Shown piece after piece: positions 36,308-47,200 of a DNA stretch of 64,000 bases. Position 1 is the stretch's first letter. Every line of letters begins with the position of its first letter. Under the pieces are notes generated by a model that saw only the letters and a list, made by a program, of their open reading frames with translations, made no database searches and had not been told where the DNA came from. This stretch comes from Flammeovirga kamogawensis. Its GTDB lineage: Bacteria > Bacteroidota > Bacteroidia > Cytophagales > Flammeovirgaceae. Both the position numbers and the translations under genes were made by a program. The DNA is taken from NCBI RefSeq assembly GCF_018736065.1, contig NZ_CP076130.1:72001-136000 (forward strand), read 5' to 3'.

Positions 36308-36943
36308 CTAAGTGTATAACTTTAATACAAAAGTTAGAAAGGTCATTCCTATTAAATAGAATGGTGTATAACCAATTATAACGGCATAAATACTTTGTTT
36401 TAACGATATATTAGAATGTGATTTTTGTATATAATATGATAAACTTAGAATAAATAATATGTAAAAAAAGTTGATTGCTTTACCCCAGTTTATAAAAATA
36501 GGAGGTAAAGAAATTTCTTTCAGATAATAACTCATACTCCAAGGAGAGAACGAATAAAAATCACCTATAAATACGAGTTTTTCAATCCAAATAAACCATA
36601 CTATTTTTAACGCTGTTGGTATTAATAATATGTATTGGCATAATAGAACATATTTAAATAATTTAGAAAAATATATTTTTAGTTTTAGAATTATATATCC
36701 AAAAAGCCCCATAATTGATAATAATAAAGTTTTAAAAATTATATTAAATGGGGTTTTTAAATACTCTAAATATTCATTATTTACTTTATTTTTTAAATAA
36801 TTATTTACATTTTCTTCTCCTAATAAATATTCATAACTATCTATAAATATTTTATCTTTTAATAAGTAATTATTTGATATATATGATAAAATTATTTCTA
36901 TAATACATAGAAATAAAAAGGAATATAATAAATTGTATTTCAT
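36308..36943 (-). CDS. Integral membrane protein, first gene of cluster 2
   Basis: 211 residues with about five hydrophobic helices (near 5-22, 68-88, 97-118, 155-173 and 185-208). It resembles small Yip1-like or immunity-type membrane proteins only in layout; no family motif is seen. It lies 82 bases upstream of the precursor gene, in the same direction. A role as immunity protein or transporter accessory is possible from position only. Confidence 0.65.
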   Translation of the reverse strand: MKYNLLYSFLFLCIIEIILSYISNNYLLKDKIFIDSYEYLLGEENVNNYLKNKVNNEYLEYLKTPFNIIFKTLLLSIMGLFGYIILKLKIYFSKLFKYVLLCQYILLIPTALKIVWFIWIEKLVFIGDFYSFSPWSMSYYLKEISLPPIFINWGKAINFFYILFILSLSYYIQKSHSNISLKQSIYAVIIGYTPFYLIGMTFLTFVLKLYT

Positions 36944-38147
36944 TAGTTTTTAGTTAAATAAAATTAGTAGTTAATCGGAAATTATACGAGAATATTATGT
37001 TAGTTATATAATTTAATGGTTTTAATAATTTGTGTATACAATTCTATGAAATTGTTTTTATTATTACAAAATGAGAAATCTATTAGCATTAAACTTTCTT
37101 TTAAAGAAAATTAGAATTGTACAACAATAAAAATATTCATAATGTTAAGATTATAGAACTATTTTAAGTTAAAAATGAATTACAAATCCTTATAAAAAAT
37201 ATTTTTTATAATGAAAATCCTAATTTATAAATATGAATAATCATATTTTGAGTAAATAAAATATATATTCAAAAAAACTACTTTTAATATTGTTATTTTG
37301 TCTATATTAATTTTGTTAGTATTGTTATTAAGTACCTAAAAATCAAATCTTTACTTGTTATTTAAAAGTGTTTTTCTACATATAGAAGACTTTTTGGTAC
37401 TAAATTTATCATTTAAGTATCTTATTTTTTAAGTCAACATCTTCTCAGATTATATCTACATTTTATATATTTAGAATTCTTTTTTTTGAATAAAAATATG
37501 TATTCTTATACGCTAGTAACTATAAAAATAGTACAGTATGTTTTTGATTTAAAATCTTTAGATTATTTATAAATTCAAACTAATGATTAATTTGATAAGA
37601 GTTTTATTATGTTTTTAATCTACTTATTATCAATATAGTATTATTACCATTTTATAATTTACACATAACAAGTGTTAATGTCTTATGATAGAACTTTTCT
37701 TCAAAAATAATTAGTCAGTATGCTTATCTATTACTATACTTAATAAGTTCAATACACTATTTTTAAAGGAGTAACTATGGGAGATTACTTTTTACAATAC
37801 TAAATTACTACTCAAAAAAAACGAGATCATAATTATTTATAAAACATGATTGATTACCCGAAGTTATCAGGCAATATGTAGTATAATACCGTTTTGAAAC
37901 AAAATTCTGTTAGAGCTTTTGCGAATGCAATATTAAAATTAGAGAATATCATAAAATAGAAATGTATCTATAAATTTATTAAGAGTAAGGTGTTATAAGG
38001 TGGGTGTTTAGCAGAAAATCTTTGATTTTGATGCAATAAAGTAGGTTTAAAGGGTTGTGTTTGTAGGTGTCTTGTACTGTGAGATACACCAATTTTATAA
38101 GCAAGTACACTATACAAAGAACTGTTTTTTAGTTTTGGAGAAGTGAA
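36944..38147. other. 1.2-kb AT-rich gene-free region upstream of the GH2 operon
   Basis: No gene is seen. The segment near 37332-37365 (TAAAAATCAAATCTTTACTT inside) closely matches one upstream of the hybrid regulator (44092-44125). A GGAGT block followed by an ATG at about 37768-37780 opens an eight-codon frame (MGDYFLQY) and is not called. GAGATAC (38081-38087) partly matches the CAGATAC motif seen before other locus genes. Confidence 0.4.
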
Positions 38148-40526
38148 ATGAAAGACTTAATCAAATACTTCTTGAAAATGTTTAACTATATAAAAACACT
38201 TCTTTTACTCCTAATTTTTAGTACACTCAATAGTGGTTTACTTATAGCTGCTAACAAAGATAGCTTTAATAACAATTGGAAATTTATAAGAGAACAAGCT
38301 CCTTTATCATTTAAAATAGAAGAAGTTATTGCAAATAATTTTAACGATGATAATTGGGAAAAAGTACGTTTACCCCATTCTGCAAAGTTAGAACCATTAC
38401 CTGTAAATAATCAATGGCAGGGAATTTCTTGGTATAGAAAAGGTTTTGAAATACCAGCTTCAGCAGTAGATAAGCAGTTGCTTATTGAGTTTGAAGCTGC
38501 AATGAATTTCACTCAAATATGGATCAACGGAAGTCTGATAAAAGAACATCAGGGAGGGTATTTGCCAATTGTGGTAGATATAACGAACCTTGTGAAAACT
38601 AAAGGTGAAAATACGATTGTAGTCCGTTTAGATAATTCAGATAATGAAGTGACAGGACCTAAACCTTTAAAACGATTAGACTTTAATATGTATGGTGGGC
38701 TATATAGAAATGCATGGTTAATTAGTAAAAATAAACTGCATATAACACATCCTATTTTACAAAATAAAGTAGCTGGAGGAGGGATTTTTGTTACTTATCC
38801 TTTAGCAACAGAAGAAAAAGCAATTGTTAGTGTGCAAACACATATAAATAATTTAGACAATACCACTCAGTTACATGTTGTTCAAGAAATATTAAAAGGA
38901 AAAAAAGTAATTGCCAAAGTAAAAAGTGAGAAGTTTACTTTATTAAAAGGAAAAGGACATACATTAAAGCAAGATTTATCAATAAAGAAACCTAATTTAT
39001 GGTCGTTAGATCATCCGAACTTGTATGCTTTAGTTACAAAAATCTATAAAGGGAAAGAAGTAGTAGACAAGGAAACTACAACAATTGGAATCCGAAGAAT
39101 GGAGTTTAAAGGAACTTCTTTTTACTTAAATGGAAAAGAAACATTTTTGAGAGGAGTAAATAGACATCAAGAGTATCCTTTTATTGGTTATGCATTATCT
39201 GATAATGCTCAAATACGAGATGCAATTAAGATTAAACAAGCAGGTTTTGATTATGTTCGTTTATCGCATTATCCACAGTCACCTGCATTTATGGATGCTT
39301 GCGATTCTCTAGGTCTTGTGGTATTAGATGCTATCTTAGGTTGGCAATATTATAACCCTTCAGACGATTTTAGAAATCAGATGTTTAATGCAAGCAGAGA
39401 CCTTATTAGAAGAGATAGAAACCATGCTTGTGTAATGGCTTGGGAAGTTTCTTTAAACGAAACACAGATGCCTTTAGAGTTTAGAGAAAAGCTATCGGCC
39501 GTTGCCCATGAAGAATACCCGGGAGACCAATGTTTTACAGCTGGATGGATGGCAGAAGGTTGGGACATCTATTTACAAGCACGTCAGCATAGAATACTTC
39601 ATAAAAATAGTGGACATGTAGAGAAACCTTATTTAGTTTCTGAATATGGGGATTGGGAATATTATTCTAACAATGCAGGTTTAAATCAAGATAAAATGTC
39701 TAAAGATTTAAGGTTTAAAACAAGTAGTCGCCAATTACGTGAATTTGGAGAAAAACGCTTACTGCAACAAGTTACCAATGTACAGGAAGCACATAACGAT
39801 AATTTAAATACTTCTGCTTTTGCAGACAGTTATTGGGTAATGTATGATTACACTAGAGGATATCACCCCGATATCGAAAGTTCTGGATTAATGGATATTT
39901 TTCGTTTGCCAAAGTGGGGATACTATTTTTATCAGAGTCAGAGATCGCCAACAAAAATGTATCTAGCAATGGTTAAAATTGGGAGTTATTGGCAAAAGGA
40001 TTCACCCTTAAATTTGCGTGTTTTTAGTAATTGCGATGAGGTGAAACTGTATTTAAATAATACATTAATTGGAACTCAAAAACCAGATGAAAATACGGTA
40101 TCTACAAATTTAAACCACCCTCCTTTTACATTTAAAATAGATGCATTTGAAGAGGGAACTTTAAAAGCAGTAGGATATATAAAAGGAAAAGAAATAACAT
40201 CAGATATTGTAAGAACGCCAAAACAACCTAAGGCAGTTAAAATTACTATTGATAAGAGTTCTGTTGCACTTGCATCTAATGTAAATGATGTGGTGTTTGT
40301 ATACTTCTCTATTGAAGATGAAAATGGAACTTTGGTTGCAGATTATGCTCAAAAAATTAATTTAGAACTACATGGGGATATAGAATTAATGAATGTAGGA
40401 GAGGTGAAGGCAGAAGCTGGAATCGGGACAGCATTAATTAAAATAAATTCGTTAGAAAAAGGGTTTTCAATTGAGGCAAATACAGCAGATAATTTACATG
40501 GTTCTTATGAGTTTGGAGCATTATAA
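38148..40526 (+). CDS. Secreted GH2 beta-galactosidase-like enzyme
   Basis: 792 residues. A signal peptide follows the start (hydrophobic core about 14-30); an ATG at 38178 would also give one. The GH2 sugar-binding domain begins FNNNWKFIREQ, and a TIM barrel holds the acid/base E438 in VSLNETQ and the nucleophile E499 in VSEYGDW. A DUF4982-like domain follows (NLRVFSNCDEVKLYLNN) and a final beta-sandwich. It lacks the extra binding modules of the GH2 enzyme at 13863. It heads an operon with a sulfatase and a GH110 enzyme, which fits stepwise removal of beta-galactose from desulfated galactan fragments. Confidence 0.88.
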   Translation: MKDLIKYFLKMFNYIKTLLLLLIFSTLNSGLLIAANKDSFNNNWKFIREQAPLSFKIEEVIANNFNDDNWEKVRLPHSAKLEPLPVNNQWQGISWYRKGFEIPASAVDKQLLIEFEAAMNFTQIWINGSLIKEHQGGYLPIVVDITNLVKTKGENTIVVRLDNSDNEVTGPKPLKRLDFNMYGGLYRNAWLISKNKLHITHPILQNKVAGGGIFVTYPLATEEKAIVSVQTHINNLDNTTQLHVVQEILKGKKVIAKVKSEKFTLLKGKGHTLKQDLSIKKPNLWSLDHPNLYALVTKIYKGKEVVDKETTTIGIRRMEFKGTSFYLNGKETFLRGVNRHQEYPFIGYALSDNAQIRDAIKIKQAGFDYVRLSHYPQSPAFMDACDSLGLVVLDAILGWQYYNPSDDFRNQMFNASRDLIRRDRNHACVMAWEVSLNETQMPLEFREKLSAVAHEEYPGDQCFTAGWMAEGWDIYLQARQHRILHKNSGHVEKPYLVSEYGDWEYYSNNAGLNQDKMSKDLRFKTSSRQLREFGEKRLLQQVTNVQEAHNDNLNTSAFADSYWVMYDYTRGYHPDIESSGLMDIFRLPKWGYYFYQSQRSPTKMYLAMVKIGSYWQKDSPLNLRVFSNCDEVKLYLNNTLIGTQKPDENTVSTNLNHPPFTFKIDAFEEGTLKAVGYIKGKEITSDIVRTPKQPKAVKITIDKSSVALASNVNDVVFVYFSIEDENGTLVADYAQKINLELHGDIELMNVGEVKAEAGIGTALIKINSLEKGFSIEANTADNLHGSYEFGAL

Positions 40527-40669
40527 ATTTAAAAAATAGTGCTGTTAAAATTCTCTTGATATACTGCTGAATACACTTAAATTATTGAGCGATACATTTT
40601 TTTAAGGAGTAATACAGACCTTACTTATAGATAATAAAAGGGGCTGTATACCATCTAAAAGCAATAAAA

Positions 40670-42169
40670 ATGGATGAAATGATATTTTTTAATCTTAAAG
40701 AACAAACAAAGAAACTACTGCCCTTATTTTTAGGATGTACATTAGTTTTATCGTTTTCTTGTCAGAAAATTGAGAAGACAGTACAGGTAAAACATTCAAA
40801 TAAGAAACAGCCAAATGTAATTCTTTTTGTAGCAGATGATCATGGAAAAGATGCTCTTGGTTGTTATGGAAATAATGTAATCCAGACGCCAAATTTAGAT
40901 CAATTATCAGCACAAGGAACAACATTTAACAATGCATATTGTACAAGTGCTAGTTGTGCAGCAAGTAGGTCTGTGATCCTTACAGGAAAATTTGGACATG
41001 CTACAGGATCGTACGGACATACGCACGATTATCATCATTTTAGCACTTATGAAAACGAGAAATCCTTACCACTTTTGTTAGAAGAAGAAGGGTATTATAC
41101 GGCAAGGATTGGTAAGTATCATTTAGCACCAGAAAAGGTGTTTCATTTTGAAAAAACATTAAAAGCCGACCAAAGAAATACCGTGCAAATGGCGGATAAA
41201 TGTAAGCCAGTTTTTGAAAGTGAAAAACCATTCTTTTTGTACTTCTGTACAGGAGATCCACACAGAGGAAAATCAACAGGGCCTAATTGGTACGATCCTA
41301 ATAGTTTTGGTAATAAAAGAGAAGGTTATAAAGGTGTCGAAACGGTAGCATATAAACCAGAAGATGTGATTGTGCCATCGTTTTTACCAGACTCTAAAGA
41401 ATCTAGAGAGGAGCTAGCTCAGTATTATGAGAGTGTTTCTCGTATAGATCAAGGGTTTGGTAGGTTGATGGACAACTTAAAGGCATCTGGTAAATTAGAA
41501 AATACCATTGTAATTTATATTTCTGATAATGGTGTAGCATTTCCTGGAGCAAAAACAACATTATACGAACCAGGAATGAATTTACCATGTATCATAAGAG
41601 ATCCTTTTATTAAAGAAAAAGGAAACACAAACGATGCAATGATTTCTTGGGTAGATTTAACCCCAACTATTCTTGATTATGTAGGGGCAGACTATAAAGA
41701 AAAAGCATTTCATGGAAAATCGTTTAAAAAAGCAATCATAAATCAAGATTCCACAGGTTTTAACGAGATTTTTGCCTCTCATATTTTTCATGAGATTACC
41801 ATGTATTATCCAATGCGTGTGGTTAGGCATAACAATTACAAATTGATTTATAACATTGCACATAAATTAGATTATCCATTTGCATCAGACCTTTGGGTGT
41901 CGTCTACTTGGCAACAAATAAATAGATCCAAGGCAAAGTATTATGGTAAAAGAACAGTAAAAGACTACCTAGAACGTGATGAATTTGAATTGTATGATTT
42001 AAAAAAAGACCCAGATGAAGTGGTCAATTTGGCCAATAATGATAATTACAAAGAGGTTTTGGAAAATATGAAGGAAAGAATGCAAACTTTTCAAGAAGAA
42101 ACTAACGATCCTTGGAAATTATTTTGGAGTAGAGATTACAGTTTGCAAGGTACAGGACTAGACTTATAA
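40670..42169 (+). CDS. Sulfatase lipoprotein with a CAASR active-site motif
   Basis: 499 residues. The N-terminus carries a lipobox at LSFSCQK (C31). VADDHGKDALGCYG is the metal block. The formylglycine cysteine is C96 in CAASR; the usual Pro at the third position is Ala, which the C-x-(P/A)-x-R rule allows. GKYHLAPE and ISDNGVAFPGAKTTLYEPG resemble the heparan N-sulfatase-like branch. It lies 143 bases after the GH2 stop and 9 bases before the GH110 start, so it is probably in the same operon. Its substrate is presumably a galactose sulfate. Confidence 0.9.
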   Translation: MDEMIFFNLKEQTKKLLPLFLGCTLVLSFSCQKIEKTVQVKHSNKKQPNVILFVADDHGKDALGCYGNNVIQTPNLDQLSAQGTTFNNAYCTSASCAASRSVILTGKFGHATGSYGHTHDYHHFSTYENEKSLPLLLEEEGYYTARIGKYHLAPEKVFHFEKTLKADQRNTVQMADKCKPVFESEKPFFLYFCTGDPHRGKSTGPNWYDPNSFGNKREGYKGVETVAYKPEDVIVPSFLPDSKESREELAQYYESVSRIDQGFGRLMDNLKASGKLENTIVIYISDNGVAFPGAKTTLYEPGMNLPCIIRDPFIKEKGNTNDAMISWVDLTPTILDYVGADYKEKAFHGKSFKKAIINQDSTGFNEIFASHIFHEITMYYPMRVVRHNNYKLIYNIAHKLDYPFASDLWVSSTWQQINRSKAKYYGKRTVKDYLERDEFELYDLKKDPDEVVNLANNDNYKEVLENMKERMQTFQEETNDPWKLFWSRDYSLQGTGLDL

Positions 42170-42178
42170 GAAAATATT

Positions 42179-44008
42179 ATGTGTGACTACAAAAAAATTA
42201 TAGTACAACTCTTAAGTGTATTTGTCTTCTCATTCTCTGTGAATGCGGAAGAAGTAATTGTCTTAAAACCTCAAAAAGGAGATAGAACATTAGCACTAAG
42301 AACGGCATTAGAAAATGTAAAAGACAAAGAAATAAAGCTCGTTTTTGAAAAAGGGACCTATTTCTTTGCACCAGATTATGCTTTTGAACAGGATTGTTAT
42401 ATTACAAACCATGAGAATGGAATAAAAAAAATAGCATTTCACCTACAAGATTTTGATAAAGTGACAATAGAAGGGAATGGTTCTGATTTTATTTTTCATG
42501 GACAAATTCTTCCTTTTCAGTTTGATAACTGTAATAATGTTGCTGTAAATGATGTAAATATAGATTGGGATATTCCATTTAGTTTTCAGGGAGAAGTGAT
42601 AGAGGTAAATCAAAAAGAAGGGTGGAGAGTTATAAAACCTTTTAATGACGGATTTTCTTGGAACTTAAAAGGGGGAACAATTTTTTTTCCTAGTATTGAT
42701 GGTTTCAATTTTTCAATTTTAGGGAGTTCTTTACCATTTGATAAAACCACCAAAGCAGTAGTGCATGGTGCAATTGATCATACAAGTAAACCGAATAAAG
42801 TAGAGAAATTGCCAAACGGAAATCTTAAATTTTATGAGAAATTGAAATATTATCCACCAGTTGGATCAATTGTACACTCAAAAGGTAAGAAAGGAGAAAA
42901 TAGGTATGCACCAGCTTTTCATGTTATTCGATCAAAAGATGTGACTTTTGATAAAGTTGTTGTTCACCATGCTTTAGGGATGGGTTTTCTTGCCGAAAAA
43001 TCTGAAAATATCACGATAAAAAATAGTGGTGTTTACCTTAAAGAAGGAACAGATAGAGTAGTTTCTAGTTTAGCAGATGCAACACACTTTTGTAATGTAA
43101 AAGGGCACATTTTAATAGAAAATTCCCGTTTTGAAAATATGCTTGATGATGGTACAAATGTTCATGGAACTTACGTTGTTGTAGATGAAATTGTAAATCA
43201 GAAAACGGTAAGAGTAAAATTGGCTCATTTCCAACAAACAGGATTTGAATTTGCGGGAAAAGGCGATGAGGTGTGGTTTATTCATGCTCCAAGTCCGTCT
43301 AGAGCAGAAGTCAAAAATGTAGAAGAAGTAGCAACTATTAATTCTACTTTTTCAGAAATTACATTTAAAGAAAACTTGCCAACAACACTACGTAAAGGAG
43401 ATGTTTTAGAGAACAAAACTTGGAACCCTACTTTTACAATGCGAGGATGTGAAATTAAGAATCATAGAGCAAGAAATATTGTGTTAAAATCGCCATTAAA
43501 AACAGTTATCGAAAACAATACACTTTCATCAATGATGTCATCGATTTTGTTTAGAGGGGAAACTTATTATTGGTTCGAATCTGGTGGAGTGGAAGATGTT
43601 TTAATTCAGAATAATACATTTACAAATTGTGCAACAGCAGGTAAAGAGCATGCAGTAATGTGGGTAACGCCAAGATTAGGGAAAGAATTTTCTACTGAAG
43701 AAATATATGATAAAGGGATAAAGTTTATCAACAATACAATTAATACTTTTGATGCTAGAATTGTAAGAGCAGATCGTACTTCAGCTGTATTGATTAAAGG
43801 AAATACAATTACAAAAACATCAGATTTTACACCCTTATTTCCAAACAGTCCGATGTTTGAATTTAAGAATTGTGAGAAAGTAGAAATTAGTAATAATACT
43901 TATAAAGGACCCACTCAAAAAGGGATTTTATTGGATGAAAAATCATCTAAAAAAGTGAAGGTTAAAAACAACAAAGGCTTTGATATTGTATCAAAATCAG
44001 AGATGTAA
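42179..44008 (+). CDS. GH110 alpha-1,3-galactosidase-like beta-helix enzyme, copy A
   Basis: 609 residues. A signal peptide (1-22, SVNAEE) leads into a right-handed beta-helix. The blocks ITNHENGIKKIAF, GNGSDFIFHGQILPF and DWDIPFSF match my recollection of GH110. D300 in ADATHF and D323-D324 in MLDDGTNVHGTY keep the 23-residue spacing I recall for catalytic aspartates in studied GH110 enzymes (from memory). It would hydrolyse alpha-1,3-galactose, the linkage that alternates with beta-1,4 in carrageenans. Nine bases separate it from the sulfatase stop, and a terminator follows. Confidence 0.85.
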   Translation: MCDYKKIIVQLLSVFVFSFSVNAEEVIVLKPQKGDRTLALRTALENVKDKEIKLVFEKGTYFFAPDYAFEQDCYITNHENGIKKIAFHLQDFDKVTIEGNGSDFIFHGQILPFQFDNCNNVAVNDVNIDWDIPFSFQGEVIEVNQKEGWRVIKPFNDGFSWNLKGGTIFFPSIDGFNFSILGSSLPFDKTTKAVVHGAIDHTSKPNKVEKLPNGNLKFYEKLKYYPPVGSIVHSKGKKGENRYAPAFHVIRSKDVTFDKVVVHHALGMGFLAEKSENITIKNSGVYLKEGTDRVVSSLADATHFCNVKGHILIENSRFENMLDDGTNVHGTYVVVDEIVNQKTVRVKLAHFQQTGFEFAGKGDEVWFIHAPSPSRAEVKNVEEVATINSTFSEITFKENLPTTLRKGDVLENKTWNPTFTMRGCEIKNHRARNIVLKSPLKTVIENNTLSSMMSSILFRGETYYWFESGGVEDVLIQNNTFTNCATAGKEHAVMWVTPRLGKEFSTEEIYDKGIKFINNTINTFDARIVRADRTSAVLIKGNTITKTSDFTPLFPNSPMFEFKNCEKVEISNNTYKGPTQKGILLDEKSSKKVKVKNNKGFDIVSKSEM

Positions 44009-44031
44009 TAAATTAAAAAAATGCTATTTAT

Positions 44032-44072
44032 ATGAGTGTTTATCTACAAGGTATGGTAAGCACTCATTTTTT
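44032..44072 (+). terminator. Terminator of the GH2-sulfatase-GH110 operon
   Basis: ATGAGTGTTTA / TAAGCACTCAT with a 14-base loop is followed by T residues. Confidence 0.85.
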
Positions 44073-44130
44073 GCTTAAATACTCAATTAAATTACTTAAA
44101 AATCAAATATTTACTTATTAATAAGCATCA

Positions 44131-44156
44131 TTTTTACACATAATATTGTATATTTG
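44131..44156 (+). promoter_or_regulatory. Candidate promoter of the hybrid regulator gene
   Basis: TATATTTG (44149-44156) fits the Bacteroidota -7 pattern. TTTTTACACA (44131-44140) sits 18 bases upstream, similar to the TTTACACC element before the sulfatase at 1617. ATCTGTAT occurs twice downstream, at 44191-44198 and 44266-44273, and may be an operator. Confidence 0.35.
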
Positions 44157-44293
44157 TTACTATAAATAATTATATTTTTTATTGATGGACATCTGTATAG
44201 AAATCGACTTGTATACTTATTAATCAGCTATTAAATACTACACTTTTCAAAAATTATCATACGCTATCTGTATGTACTAGATAAACCAACATT

Positions 44294-47200
44294 ATGAGAC
44301 AATTTTTTACTTTTATTGTTTGCCTCCTTGTGCTAGTTTTACCCATTAATTCTTTCTCTCAGGAAGAGGGAATTAATCCAAAATTAATTAATAGTTATTC
44401 CATGCCACAAGGGTTATCTCATTATGGAGTTACCTCTGTTTTAGAAGATCATAATGGTCTTTTATGGGTAGGTACTTTTGATGGTTTAAATTATTATGAT
44501 GGCTTTGAGTTTAAAACATTTAGAAATACAAATACTGTAAATTACTTAAATAGTAATCGTATTCGTTCTTTACTTCAAGATGAAAAAAATAATATTTGGA
44601 TTGGGTCAGATCATGGAGTAAATCTTTATAATTATACTACAAAAAAGTTTAAGCAAGTCTATATTGTTCGTTCTAAAAAAGGAGTGAAATCTGGACCAAT
44701 AGTTAGACAAATTTTACCTTCAGAAAACAGTGTAATTTGCGTTACAGAAACACAAGGATTACTATTTTTTAATAAAGAAACAGCCACATTAGAAAATACA
44801 ATCCAAATGCCTGAAAAAACAATAGTTTATAAGGCTTTACAAACATCAAAAAATAAATTATTATTAGCTACGTCCAAAGGTTTATATGCTGTGGATGTAC
44901 CATCAAAAACACTTACTTCTTTATTAAAGAAACAAATTCCAAGGGTTAATGATTTAGCAACTGATAGCACAGGAACCATCTACTGTTTGGGTAATTCTGG
45001 TGTTACATTGTTAAAATTAAATCATCAAAAAGAGTATAAAATTAAAGGGAAATTCTTCTTGAATAAAAAATTCCTGTCCGTTTATGTAGATAAGCAAGAT
45101 AATATTTGGTTAGGGGAAAGAGAAGAGGGATTAACCGTACTTACAAAGAATGACTTTATGAGTAAAAGAATTCCCTTAAAACAAATAGCCAATAAAAAAT
45201 ACTATGGTTTAAGTAGAGTGAGTTTCTTACTTCCTGATGCTAAAAGTGGGTGTTGGGTAGGCTCATTTAGCAGTGGGCTTTACCATTTACAATTAAAACA
45301 CCAGGAGTTTAAATATTCTAATCTGAATACAGAAAATACCAAACAATCAAATTCAAACCAGATTTTACATATTGATGTTTTAGATAGCACGAACGTTCTT
45401 TTAAATGTACATTTTAAAGGACTGATAAATTTTAATACTAAAACAGGACAAATAGAAGAACTGCCAAAGAACTTGAGAGTGTTTAACTCCCTTGCTGCAG
45501 GTTCTTTAATTATGGATCAGAAAGGAGGCCAGTTTATTAGAAAAAATGCCTTAACTGGGTATTACCTATATCAACGAAAAGGAAGTACTCAATGGCATGA
45601 ATTACGTTACAAAGGTTTAAATAATTTATCTAGTGTAAAGGCAAGATCGTTAATTATTGATAAGCATGGCTACCATTGGATGGGATGTAATGAAGGGCTT
45701 TTTAGATTCAAGATAGAGAAAAATGGTGTTGTAAGTAGTGCAGAATTTATTGATGAGTACCCAGTTGGTTCAGGTAAATCTTTTAAAGAACTGCGTTATG
45801 TTTATGAAGATCCAAAATATAATTTTATTTGGATAGGAACAAAGCAAGATGGACTCTTTAGGTTAAACAATAACCCTAAAAAGGCATTGGCTAAAATGAA
45901 AACGCAGCAGTTTGTCCATTCTGATGAAAACAGGTATTCTTTATCAAGTAATTTTGTGTCTTGTATTCAAAGATTACCTAATGGTGAGTTATGGATAGGA
46001 ACAGAGCAAGGTGGAATCTGCGAGGTAAAGAACAGTCAGTTAGCTTGTACTTTTAAAAGTTATACAGAGAAAGATGGTTTAGATAATAATACGGTAAAAT
46101 CTATATTATATGACAAGCAAGATAACTTATGGATAACCACAAACAATGGAATTAATGAGTTTGATATAAAAACAAAAAAGTTTAGAAATTACTCGATTGA
46201 AGATGGTGTGATTGTTTCTCCTTTTGTATCTGCAGAAGGGTACTTGAAAGATGGTAGAATGGTATTTGGAGGGGGAAATGGCTTGTGTTATTTTAATCCA
46301 GATGAAATTACAAATGAGGTTCCATTGCCAACTTTATTATTGGGTGATTTTAAAGTTTTTAATCAAACAATAAATCCCTTAGATACCTTAAAAGATAAAG
46401 TAATTCTTACTAAAGTCTTAAACGAAACAAAGAAGATAGAATTAGACTATAATGAGAATGTATTCTCTATAGAGCTTATTTCTTTGCACTTTTCTAATTC
46501 TAAAAGTAACCTAGTAAAATACAGATTATTGCCTCAAGATACAGAATGGGTAACAACAACTTCAGAAATGAAAGTAGCCAACTTTAATGGTTTACCTCCA
46601 GGCAATTATACTTTCCAAGCTTCTGGATCAAACTCTAAAAAAGAATGGTCGCCAATTAAAGAAGTGCAATTGGTAATTCACCCTCCTATATGGAAAACTA
46701 TTTGGGCATATATAGGTTATACAATAATTGTAATACTAATTTTAGTTATCATAGTAAAATTCTTGTTGCGCTTAAATACTTTAAAGCATAAGTTATACAT
46801 TGAACAGATGGAGAGAAATAGAATAGATGAATTGAACAAAACAAAGATTCGTTTATTTATGAATATCTCACACGAGTTTAGAACACCTCTTACATTAATA
46901 GTAGGGCCATTACAGATTTTACTTAAAATGTTTAAATCGAATCAGGATGCCTTCCAACATCTTAATCTTATTGAGCGCCAATCAAAAAAGATGTTTCAGT
47001 TGGTAAATCAAGTACAAGATTTCCAAAAAGCAGAACAGAGTCTTTTAAAATTGAAAATGAAAAGTTTCGATTTTACAGAACTGATTACAGAAGTTAAAAA
47101 AGACTTTGATCAGTTGGCAGAACATACAGAGAAGACATTAAAAATAGAAGGAGAAGCCAATAAGTTATTTGTGGTTGCAGATAAGCCAAAACTGGAAATC

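Noticed and set aside
37765-37805. Short gene after a GGAGT ribosome-binding-like site
   Set aside because: Only eight codons, and Bacteroidota rarely depend on such sites.
40695-41863. Minus-strand frames inside the CAASR sulfatase gene
   Set aside because: They mirror a conserved enzyme gene and show no independent coding signal.
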